From assembly GCA_019746355.1 (NCBI GenBank), contig JAIESC010000090.1, positions 1 through 30,364 on the forward strand: a stretch of 30,364 nucleotides of DNA. Direction: 5' to 3'. Source of the stretch: Xanthobacteraceae bacterium. GTDB lineage: Bacteria; Pseudomonadota; Alphaproteobacteria; Rhizobiales; Xanthobacteraceae. The translations under genes and the position numbers were made by a program. Shown here one piece after another: positions 7,145 through 14,216 of this stretch (within the stretch, counting starts at the first letter, position 1; each line of letters opens with the position of its first letter). The notes under the pieces were generated by a model. It was not told the DNA's origin, did no database searches, and was given only the letters and a program-made list of their open reading frames with translations.

Positions 7145-8251
7145 ATGAAACGCACCAGGCCGCCGTTCCGTGCCGATCATGTCGGCAGCCTGCTCCGTCC
7201 GCAGGCGATCCATGACGCGCGGGCCAGGCGCGCCAAAGGCGAGATCAGTGCCGCGCAACTGAAAGAAATCGAAGACCGCGAGATCGAGCGGGTCATCAAG
7301 AAGCAGGAGGATGTCGGCCTTGACGCCATCACCGACGGCGAGTTCCGCCGCTCGTGGTGGCACCTCGACTTCCTCTGGGGCCTCGACGGCGTCGGAAAGC
7401 ACATCATGGACGAGGGTGTGCATTTCGCCGCGGTCAACACCCGCAACGAAGGCGTGAAGGTGACCGGCAAGCTCGGCATGGCCGGGCCGCACCCGATGGT
7501 CGAGCACTTCAGGTTCGTCGCGGCGCACACCAAACGTACGCCGAAGATCACCATTCCGGCGCCGTCGGCCATCTACGGCCGGCCGATCTCGACGCCGATC
7601 GACAAGGCCGCGTATCCGTCGATGGACAGCTTCTGGGACGATCTCGGCAACGCCTACAGGAAGGCGGTGCGCGGCTTTGCCGACGCCGGCTGCCGCTACC
7701 TTCAGCTCGACGAAGTGTTCATCGCCATGCTGTGCGATCCGAAGTATCGCGAGCAGATGGTGAAGCGCGGCGACGATCCGGAGAAGCTCGGGCCGCTGTA
7801 CGCGAAGCTGATCAATGCGGCGATGTCGGACATTCCGGCCGACATGACGATCACCATGCATCTGTGCCGCGGCAACTACAAATCGACCTTCATGGGCGCG
7901 GGTGGCTACGACGCCGAGGCCGACGTGCTGTTCAACCAGACCAACGTGCACGGCTACTTCATGGAGTACGACACCGAGCGCGCCGGCGGCTTCGAGCCGC
8001 TGCGGCTGCTGCCGAAGGGCAAGACCGTGGTGCTCGGGCTGGTGACCACCAAGACCGGCCAGCTCGAGAGCAAGGACGAGCTCAAGCGCCGGATCGACCA
8101 GGCGGCGAAGTTCGCAAGCCTCGACCAGCTCTGCCTGTCCGGCCAGTGCGGCTTTGCCTCGACCGAGGAGGGCAACCTCCTCACCGAGGACGCGCAATGG
8201 GCGAAACTGCGCCTCATCGTGGAAGTTGCCGACGAGGTCTGGGGCCGCTAG
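7145..8251 (+). CDS. MetE-like methyltransferase, paralog 4
   Basis: A 368-aa single-domain MetE-type protein (MKRTRPPFRADHVGSLLRPQ). The ATG at 7145 is fixed by alignment with the other copies; only a weak GAGGT precedes it. The ligand motifs HLCRGN, FMEYD and QCGF are retained, but SPQC has become SGQC, the loop is LDEVFIAMLC and the region around residues 145-155 (IYGRPISTPI) replaces the LHFR segment of other copies. These are substitutions around the presumed substrate pocket, consistent with a different acceptor or donor. It is separated from the receptor gene by about 250 bp of palindromes, so it may be a separate transcription unit or be processed at the stem-loops. Confidence 0.87.
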   Translation: MKRTRPPFRADHVGSLLRPQAIHDARARRAKGEISAAQLKEIEDREIERVIKKQEDVGLDAITDGEFRRSWWHLDFLWGLDGVGKHIMDEGVHFAAVNTRNEGVKVTGKLGMAGPHPMVEHFRFVAAHTKRTPKITIPAPSAIYGRPISTPIDKAAYPSMDSFWDDLGNAYRKAVRGFADAGCRYLQLDEVFIAMLCDPKYREQMVKRGDDPEKLGPLYAKLINAAMSDIPADMTITMHLCRGNYKSTFMGAGGYDAEADVLFNQTNVHGYFMEYDTERAGGFEPLRLLPKGKTVVLGLVTTKTGQLESKDELKRRIDQAAKFASLDQLCLSGQCGFASTEEGNLLTEDAQWAKLRLIVEVADEVWGR

Positions 8252-8286
8252 CCCAATTTCACGCAGGAGTTGCCGTGTACGCGGCC

Positions 8287-8403
8287 GTCATGGCCGGGTC
8301 GGGCCCCCCGCCAACAAAGTTGGCGGGGACCCGTTGTCCCGGCCATCCACACCTTTAATGTGCGGCCAAGACGTGGATGCCCGGCATGAAGCCGGGCATG
8401 ACG
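8287..8403. repeat. Two intergenic palindromes, the first with a third kind of loop cassette
   Basis: GTCATGGCCGGG ... CCCGGCCAT (8287-8346) encloses the perfect hairpin CCCCGCCAAC AAA GTTGGCGGGG. A second palindrome, ATGCCCGGCATGAAGCCGGG followed by CATGACG, lies at 8372-8403 just before the ribosome-binding site of the next gene. Confidence 0.65.
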
Positions 8404-8414
8404 TGGAGGGAATT

Positions 8415-9329
8415 GTGCCAGGAATCGTCGAAGGAAAAGTCGCAATTGTCACCGGCGCGGGCCGCGGCATCGGCCGCGCCATCGCGATGCTTTTGGCGGA
8501 GGAGGGCGCCAAGGTCGTCGTCAACGACATCGGCGCGGCGCTGGACGGCTCCGGCGGCGACGTGGGCCCGGCGCAGGAGGTCGTCAACGAGATCAAGAAG
8601 AAGGGCGGCCACGCCATCGCCTCGACCGTCTCGATCGGCGATCCCGCCAACGCCGACAAGATCGTCGCCTCGACGCTGGAGACCTTCGGCCGCGTCGATA
8701 TCCTGGTCAACAACGCCGGCATCCTGCGCGACAAGATCTTCCACCGCATGAGCTGGTCCGACTGGTCGGACGTGATCGCGGTGCATCTGCACGGCTCGTT
8801 CTCGATGAGCCGCGCCTGCGCCGCGCACTTCCGCGAGCAGAACTCCGGCTCGATGATCCACATGACGTCGACCTCGGGGCTGATCGGCAACTTCGGCCAG
8901 GCCAACTACATGGCGGCGAAGATGGGCATCGTCGGCCTGTCGCGCGGCATCGCGCTCGACATGCAGCGCTTCAACGTGCGCTCGAACGCCATCGCGCCGT
9001 TCGCCTGGGGCCGCATGATCGGCTCGATCCCGACCGAGACCGACGCCGAGAAGGAGCGCGTCGCGCGGCTGCAGCAGATGACGCCGGAGAAGATCGCGCC
9101 GCTCGTGGTCTATCTCGGCTCCGACAAGGCCGCGGGAATTTCCGGCCAGATATTCTCGGTGCGCAACAACGAGATTTTCCTGTTCAACCAGACCCGGCCG
9201 ATCCGTGCGATCCACCGCTCCGACGGCTGGACGCCGGAGAAGATCGACGCGCAGCTCAAGGGCGCGTTCGGCCCGTCGTTCACGCCGCTCGACCGCTCCG
9301 GCGAGGTGTTCGCCTGGGATCCGATCTGA
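8415..9329 (+). CDS. SDR-family (3R)-hydroxyacyl-CoA dehydrogenase, MFE-2 / 17beta-HSD4 type
   Basis: A 304-aa short-chain dehydrogenase resembling the dehydrogenase domain of peroxisomal multifunctional enzyme type 2. The start is GTG at 8415, 4 nt after GGAGGG. The NAD site is TGAGRGIG (residues 13-20), followed by VVVNDIG and GGDVGPAQEVV, the signature insert of the MFE-2 branch. The catalytic set S152, Y165, K169 lies in STSGLIGNFGQANYMAAK, nearly identical in pattern to 17beta-HSD4. It should oxidise a 3-hydroxyacyl-CoA to the 3-ketoacyl-CoA. The next gene is the matching MFE-2-type hydratase, so the two together equal a split MFE-2. Confidence 0.87.
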   Translation: MPGIVEGKVAIVTGAGRGIGRAIAMLLAEEGAKVVVNDIGAALDGSGGDVGPAQEVVNEIKKKGGHAIASTVSIGDPANADKIVASTLETFGRVDILVNNAGILRDKIFHRMSWSDWSDVIAVHLHGSFSMSRACAAHFREQNSGSMIHMTSTSGLIGNFGQANYMAAKMGIVGLSRGIALDMQRFNVRSNAIAPFAWGRMIGSIPTETDAEKERVARLQQMTPEKIAPLVVYLGSDKAAGISGQIFSVRNNEIFLFNQTRPIRAIHRSDGWTPEKIDAQLKGAFGPSFTPLDRSGEVFAWDPI

Positions 9330-9357
9330 ATGGGAGGGGTCGCGCCCCCCCACCGCT

Positions 9358-9383
9358 GTCATGGCCGGGCTCGACCCGGCCAT
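9358..9383. repeat. Intergenic palindrome
   Basis: A simple uninserted member, GTCATGGCCGGGCTCGACCC then GGCCAT, downstream of the SDR gene. Confidence 0.55.
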
Positions 9384-9536
9384 CCCGCTTGGGTGAGCAC
9401 TGTGCCATCCTTATCGAGATCACCGGGTCTCGCGCCGGAGCCTGTCATCGGGCCGGCCCAACCGCGCCGGACCTGTTGGGCGCGGCCCGCTGATGACGGC
9501 GAAGTGTGTCGCGTGAGGAGGCTGACGGAGTAGGGC

Positions 9537-10397
9537 ATGGCGATCAACTACGACAAGCTGCTCGCGCTGAAGATTCCCGACGCCGAGCACACCTACACCG
9601 ACAAGGACACGATCCTCTACGCGCTGGGCGTCGGCCTCGGCCAGGACCCGCTTGATCCGAAACAGCTCGATTTCGTCTACGAGAAGAGCCTCAAGGCGCT
9701 GCCGACCTTCGCCGCCATGCTCGGCTATCCGGGCTTCTGGGTGCGCGACCTCGACACCGGCATCGACTGGGTGCGGATCGTCAACGGCGAGCAGGCTGTC
9801 TTTCTGCACCAGCCGCTGAAGCCGGCCGGCACCGTGGTCGGCAAGACCCGCGTCATCGAGGTGATCGACAAGGGGCAGGGCAAGGGCGCGCTGGTTTATG
9901 CCGAGCGCAAGGTGATCGACAAGGCGAGCGGCGCGCTGATCGCGACCACCACGCAGACCACGTTCTGCCGCGCCGACGGCGGCTTCGGCGGGCCGCCGCG
10001 CGAGAGCCCGCCGGTGCACCCGATTCCCGATCGCGCGCCGGACCTCGTCTGCGATCTCGGCACCCGGCCGGAGCAGGCGACGATCTATCGCCTGTCCGGC
10101 GACCGCAATCCGCTGCACATCGACCCGGAGATGGCCAAGACCGCGGGCTTTCCCAAACCGATCCTGCACGGGCTCGGCACCTTCGGCGTCGTCGGCCACG
10201 CGCTGCTCAAGAGCGTCTCCGACTACGACCCGTCGCGCGTCGCCTCGTTCGGCGGGCGCTTCTCGGCGCCGGTGTTTCCCGGTGAAACCATCCGCACCGA
10301 GATGTGGCGCGACGGCGGCGTGGTGAGCTTCCGCGCCTCGGTGCCGGAGCGCAACGTCGTGGTGATGAACAACGGCCGCGCCGAGGTGAAGGGATGA
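9537..10397 (+). CDS. MaoC-family enoyl-CoA hydratase (hydratase 2, MFE-2 type)
   Basis: A 286-aa protein of the double hot-dog hydratase-2 class. It shows the motif YRLSGDRNPLHIDPEMA with the catalytic pair D189 and H194, and the N-terminal half (PTFAAMLGYPGFWVRD) matches the MFE-2 hydratase domain. It should hydrate trans-2-enoyl-CoA to the (3R)-hydroxyacyl-CoA, the substrate of the SDR encoded 207 bp upstream. Its TGA overlaps the ATG of the acyl-CoA dehydrogenase gene (ATGA at 10394-10397), indicating translational coupling. The ATG at 9537 follows a GAGGAG-like stretch about 15-20 nt upstream, so the ribosome-binding site is not ideal. Confidence 0.88.
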   Translation: MAINYDKLLALKIPDAEHTYTDKDTILYALGVGLGQDPLDPKQLDFVYEKSLKALPTFAAMLGYPGFWVRDLDTGIDWVRIVNGEQAVFLHQPLKPAGTVVGKTRVIEVIDKGQGKGALVYAERKVIDKASGALIATTTQTTFCRADGGFGGPPRESPPVHPIPDRAPDLVCDLGTRPEQATIYRLSGDRNPLHIDPEMAKTAGFPKPILHGLGTFGVVGHALLKSVSDYDPSRVASFGGRFSAPVFPGETIRTEMWRDGGVVSFRASVPERNVVVMNNGRAEVKG

Positions 10398-11563
10398 CCA
10401 GCGCCGCGCACGACGCCGAGCTTGCACCGATCCGCGAGGCGGTGCAGGCGTTGTGCGCGGAATTTCCCGGCGAATACTGGCGCAGGGTCGACCGCGAGCG
10501 CGCCTATCCCGCTGAGTTCGTGCAGGCGCTGACCAAGGCCGGCTTCCTCGCCGCGCTGATCCCTGAGGAATACGGCGGCAGCGGCCTCAAAATGTCGGCG
10601 GCCGCCGCCATCATGGAGGAGATCCACGCCGCGGGCTGCAACGGTGCCGCCTGCCACGCGCAGATGTACACCATGGGCACGGTGCTGCGGCACGGCAGCG
10701 CCGAGCAGAAGCAGAGGTATCTGCCGGGCATCGCCAGGGGCGAGTTGCGCCTGCAGGCGTTCGGCGTCACCGAGCCGACCTCCGGCACCGACACGCTGTC
10801 GCTGCGCACCACGGCGGTGAAGGACGGCAACAGCGGCTATGTCGTCAACGGCCAGAAGATCTGGACCTCGCGCGCCGAGCATTCCGACCTGATGCTGCTG
10901 CTCGCGCGCACCACGCCGCGCGAGCAGGCGAAGTCGCGCACCGACGGGCTCTCGGTGTTCCTGGTCGACATGCGCGCGGTGCAGGGCCAGGGGCTGACGA
11001 TCCGCCCGATCCGCACCATGATGAACCACGCCACGACCGAAGTGTTCTTCGACAACATGCGGATTCCGGCCGAGAGTCTGGTCGGCGAGGAGGGCAAGGG
11101 CTTCCGCTACATCCTGTCCGGCATGAACGCCGAGCGCATCCTGATCGGCTCGGAGTGCATCGGCGACGCCAAATGGTTCGTCGAGAAGGCGTCTGCTTAC
11201 GCGAAAGAGCGCAAGCTGTTCGACCGGCCGATTGGCCAGAACCAGGGCGTGCAGTTCCCGATCGCCCGCTGCTACATGCAGATGCGCGCCGCGGAATTGA
11301 TGGTGCACGAAGCGGCGCGGCGCTACGAGGCCGGCGAGGACTGCGGCGAAGAGGCGAATATGGCGAAGCAACTCGCCGCCGAGGCGTCCTGGGCCGCAGC
11401 CGACATGTGCCTGCAGACCCACGGCGGCTTCGGCTTCGCCGAGGAGTTCGACATCGAGCGCAAGTTCCGCGAGACACGGCTTTATACGGTCGCGCCGATC
11501 TCGACCAATCTCGTGCTGTCCTACATCGCCGAGCATGTGCTTGGATTGCCAAGATCGTACTAA
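10394..11563 (+). CDS. Acyl-CoA dehydrogenase
   Basis: A 389-aa FAD enzyme introducing the 2,3-double bond in an acyl-CoA. The family segments VTEPTSGTD (flavin and substrate contacts) and QTHGGFGFAEEF are present. The start is the ATG overlapping the hydratase stop. The C-terminal segment, where medium- and short-chain enzymes carry the catalytic Glu (EGT..I), reads RLYTVAPISTN with no Glu. E247 in MNAERI instead occupies the position used as base in isovaleryl- and long-chain acyl-CoA dehydrogenases (from memory of those families), so a branched or unusual acyl-CoA is plausible. With hydratase and SDR it gives three successive beta-oxidation steps; no thiolase is in the window. Confidence 0.88.
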   Translation: MTSAAHDAELAPIREAVQALCAEFPGEYWRRVDRERAYPAEFVQALTKAGFLAALIPEEYGGSGLKMSAAAAIMEEIHAAGCNGAACHAQMYTMGTVLRHGSAEQKQRYLPGIARGELRLQAFGVTEPTSGTDTLSLRTTAVKDGNSGYVVNGQKIWTSRAEHSDLMLLLARTTPREQAKSRTDGLSVFLVDMRAVQGQGLTIRPIRTMMNHATTEVFFDNMRIPAESLVGEEGKGFRYILSGMNAERILIGSECIGDAKWFVEKASAYAKERKLFDRPIGQNQGVQFPIARCYMQMRAAELMVHEAARRYEAGEDCGEEANMAKQLAAEASWAAADMCLQTHGGFGFAEEFDIERKFRETRLYTVAPISTNLVLSYIAEHVLGLPRSY

Positions 11564-11589
11564 GGCACAATGCCAATCCACCCACCGTT

Positions 11590-11712
11590 GTCATGGCCGG
11601 GCTTGTCCCGGCCATCTCGCTTAGGAGGGCACCGTGCTCACCTCGCCAAGATCGCCGGGACATAGGCGAGCGAAGCGACGCCGTCCTTCGGACGGCTAAG
11701 CCCGGCGATGAC
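11590..11712. repeat. Two intergenic palindromes, the second with one 36-bp hairpin cassette
   Basis: GTCATGGCCGGGCTTGTCCC then GGCCAT (11590-11615) is followed by GATCGCCGGGAC ... CCCGGCGATGAC (11650-11712), whose loop carries a single copy of the TAGGCGAGCGAAGCGACGCC unit with its CGTCCTTCGGACG hairpin. It is the same cassette as the triplicated one at 7002-7109. Confidence 0.7.
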
Positions 11713-11771
11713 AGAGTGCCCGTTGAGAAGCCGGTCTTGTCCTGACCATCCCGATCCGCAATGCTCGACGA

Positions 11772-12060
11772 GTGCGACAGTTCTACGTGTACATCCTCGC
11801 AAGCAGGCCTGGAGGCGCCATTTACGTCGGCGTCACCAACGATCTTGTTCGCCGGACTTATGAGCATAAGAATGGATTAGTCCCGGGGGTTCACCAAGAG
11901 ATACAAAATCGATCGCCTGGTGCACTTCGAGACCTACGATACCGCCTATCAAGCCATACAACGCGAGAAGAACATCAAGCATTGGCCACGCGCATGGAAG
12001 ACGCGGCTTATCGGTGAAAAGAATGACACTTGGCGAGACCTTTATGACGAGATTGTCTAG
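11772..12060 (+). pseudogene. GIY-YIG (URI-type) nuclease gene, frameshifted
   Basis: A GTG at 11772 opens RQFYVYILASRPGGAIYVGV, TNDLVRRTYEHKNG, the GIY-YIG core of the small (~95 aa) UPF0213/URI-type endonuclease family. After LVPG the frame is lost at a run of five G (11885-11889); one G fewer restores FTKRYKIDRLVHFETYDTA, then QREKNIKHWPRAWK and DTWRDLYDEIV to a TAG at 12058-12060. The full family length is thus present in two frames. It is either a recent pseudogene or a homopolymer sequencing error; without correction the product is an 81-residue chimera with a foreign C-terminus. Confidence 0.8.
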
Positions 12061-12072
12061 CCCATCAACCGA

Positions 12073-12098
12073 GATGGCCGGGACAAGCCCGGCGATGA
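12073..12098. repeat. Intergenic palindrome
   Basis: ATGGCCGGGACAAGCCCGGC then GATGAC, an uninserted member of the same palindrome family, upstream of the CoA-transferase gene. Confidence 0.55.
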
Positions 12099-12129
12099 CG
12101 GCGGTATTTGGTGTGGGCAGGGTGCGGTA

Positions 12130-13266
12130 ATGGCGCTGCCGCTCGAAGGCATCCTCGTCATCTCCCTTGAGCAGGCCGTCGCCGCGCCGATGTGCTCATG
12201 CCGGCTCGCCGATGCCGGCGCGCGCGTCATCAAGATCGAACGCCCCGAGGGCGATTTCGCGCGCGGCTACGACGCGCTGGCGAACGGGCAGTCGAGCTAT
12301 TTCGTCTGGCTCAACCGCGGCAAGGAATCCATCGTGATGGATCTCGCCAAGGACGAGGACAAGGCGCTGCTCGAAGCCATGCTCGCCAGGGCCGACGTGT
12401 TCATCCAGAACCTCAAGCCCGGCTCGGTGGCAAAGCTCGGCTTCGGCCTCGACCGGCTGCGCCGCGACTATCCGCGGCTGATCGTCTGCTCGGTGTCGGG
12501 CTATGGCGAAACCGGTCCCTACGCGCAGCGCAAGGCCTACGACATGCTGATCCAGGCCGAGGCCGGCGTCGCCTCGGTGACCGGCGGGCCGGAGGCGCCG
12601 TCGCGCGTGGGCGTGTCGGTCTGCGACATTGCCTCGGGCATGAACGCCTACGAGGCGATCCTGGAAGCACTGATCGCGCGCGGCCGCACCGGAGAGGGGG
12701 CGGCGATCTCGGTGTCGATGTTCGACGCCATGGCCGACTGGATGACGGTGCCGCTCCTGCAGCACGAGGGCGGCTCGCCGCCCAAACGCATCGGCCTCGC
12801 CCACACCTCGATCTCGCCCTATGGCGTGTTCAAGTCGAAGGACGGCGCGGACATTCTCATCTCGATCCAGAGCGACCGCGAGTGGCGCATCCTCGCCGAG
12901 AAGGTGCTGGACGACAGGGCGCTCGCTGCCGATCCGAACTTCGCCACCAACATCGAGCGGGTGAAGCGCCGCGCCGAAACCGACGGCAAGGTCGCGGCCG
13001 CCTTCGGCAAGCTCGACGTGAAAGCGCTGGAACAGAAGCTCGCCGAGGCCGACATCGCCTTCGGCCGCGTCAATGGCCCGGCCGAGCTCGCGCAGCATCC
13101 GCATCTGCGCCGCATCACGCTCGGCTCGCCCAACGGCCCGCTGTCCTATCCCGCGCCCGCGGCCCAGCGCGACGGCGAGCCGCGGCGCTACGGGCCTGTG
13201 CCCGCGGTGGGCGAGCACAGCGCCAAAGTGCGTGCCGAGTTCGCGCCCAAGGCTGCTAAGGTTTGA
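12130..13266 (+). CDS. CaiB/BaiF-type (family III) CoA-transferase
   Basis: A 378-aa enzyme moving CoA between carboxylic acids. It opens LPLEGILVISLEQAVAAP and contains GARVIKIERPEGDFAR and LNRGKESIVMDL, the hallmarks of formyl-CoA transferase/CaiB relatives. The catalytic aspartate that forms the acyl-anhydride is D166 in GVSVCDIASG. Family members act on formate/oxalate, carnitine, aromatic or dicarboxylic acids. In this cluster it would activate a free acid for the acyl-CoA dehydrogenase. The next gene starts 27 nt after its stop, implying one transcript. Confidence 0.88.
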   Translation: MALPLEGILVISLEQAVAAPMCSCRLADAGARVIKIERPEGDFARGYDALANGQSSYFVWLNRGKESIVMDLAKDEDKALLEAMLARADVFIQNLKPGSVAKLGFGLDRLRRDYPRLIVCSVSGYGETGPYAQRKAYDMLIQAEAGVASVTGGPEAPSRVGVSVCDIASGMNAYEAILEALIARGRTGEGAAISVSMFDAMADWMTVPLLQHEGGSPPKRIGLAHTSISPYGVFKSKDGADILISIQSDREWRILAEKVLDDRALAADPNFATNIERVKRRAETDGKVAAAFGKLDVKALEQKLAEADIAFGRVNGPAELAQHPHLRRITLGSPNGPLSYPAPAAQRDGEPRRYGPVPAVGEHSAKVRAEFAPKAAKV

Positions 13267-13292
13267 ACGACAAATTCTCGGGAGGAACTGGA

Positions 13293-14189
13293 ATGGAAAT
13301 CGGATTCATCGGCCTGGGCAACATGGGCGGCCCGATGAGCCGCCGCTTGGTCGAGGCGGGGCACAAGCTCACGGTGTTCGACACCCGCCAGGAGGCGATG
13401 GACAAGCTTGTTAAGCTCGGCGCGCAGGCGGCGAGCTCGCCGGCCGATGTCGCAAGCCGGGTCGAGACGGTGATGACGAGCCTGCCCTCGCTCGACATAG
13501 GAATGAGGGTCGTCAACGGCGAGGACGGTCTCACCCGCGGCAACCGCGTGCGCCGCTATATCGACCTCTCCACCACCGGCTCGCGCGCGGCGCTCAAGAC
13601 CGCGGAAATTTTGCAGGCCCGCAACATCGTGCAGATCGATTGCCCGGTGAGCGGCGGCGTCGCCGGCGCGCAGAAGGGCACGCTCGCCGTCATGGTGTCC
13701 GGCCCGAAGGACGAGGTCGAGCTGGTGCGCCCGGCGCTCGAGGTGTTCGGCAAGGTGTTCTACTGCGGCGAGAAGCCCGGCATGGCGCAGAGCATGAAGC
13801 TCGCCAACAATTTCCTCTCGGCCACCGGCATGGCGGCAAGCTCCGAAGCGATCGCGATGGGCGTCAAGGCCGGCCTCGATCCGAGCCTGATGTGCGACGT
13901 GATCAACGCCGGCAGCGGCATGAACACGGCGACGACCCAGAAGTTTCCCCGCTCGGTGCTGCCCGGCACGTTCGACTACGGCTTCGGCATGGCGCTGATG
14001 GTGAAGGACGTGCGGCTGTTCCTTGCGGAAGCCGAAGACTTCGGCATTCCGCTCGAGGTCGCGAAGGCGGTCGGCAGCCTGTGGGAGGCCGCCATGAAGG
14101 AGAACGGCGAGCAGTCGGACTTCACTGAATTGGCCAAGACCGTCGAGAAGCGCGCCGGCGTGACCATGCGCGCGGCGAAGAAGGCGTAG
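13293..14189 (+). CDS. NAD(P)-dependent beta-hydroxyacid dehydrogenase (3-hydroxyisobutyrate dehydrogenase family)
   Basis: A 298-aa protein. The ATG at 13293 follows GGAGG by 7 nt. The N-terminal Rossmann motif is GLGNMGGPM (residues 7-15), the substrate signature is DCPVSGGVAGAQKGTLAVM (S120) and the catalytic lysine is K169 in MKLANNF. The family oxidises 3-hydroxyisobutyrate, tartronate semialdehyde-type or related beta-hydroxyacids. It follows the CoA-transferase by 27 nt. 3-Hydroxyisobutyrate is a valine-pathway intermediate, so a branched-chain substrate is consistent with the isovaleryl-type acyl-CoA dehydrogenase, but this is inference. Confidence 0.88.
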   Translation: MEIGFIGLGNMGGPMSRRLVEAGHKLTVFDTRQEAMDKLVKLGAQAASSPADVASRVETVMTSLPSLDIGMRVVNGEDGLTRGNRVRRYIDLSTTGSRAALKTAEILQARNIVQIDCPVSGGVAGAQKGTLAVMVSGPKDEVELVRPALEVFGKVFYCGEKPGMAQSMKLANNFLSATGMAASSEAIAMGVKAGLDPSLMCDVINAGSGMNTATTQKFPRSVLPGTFDYGFGMALMVKDVRLFLAEAEDFGIPLEVAKAVGSLWEAAMKENGEQSDFTELAKTVEKRAGVTMRAAKKA

Positions 14190-14216
14190 CGCCACATCGC
14201 GGCTCCAATTCCGCAG

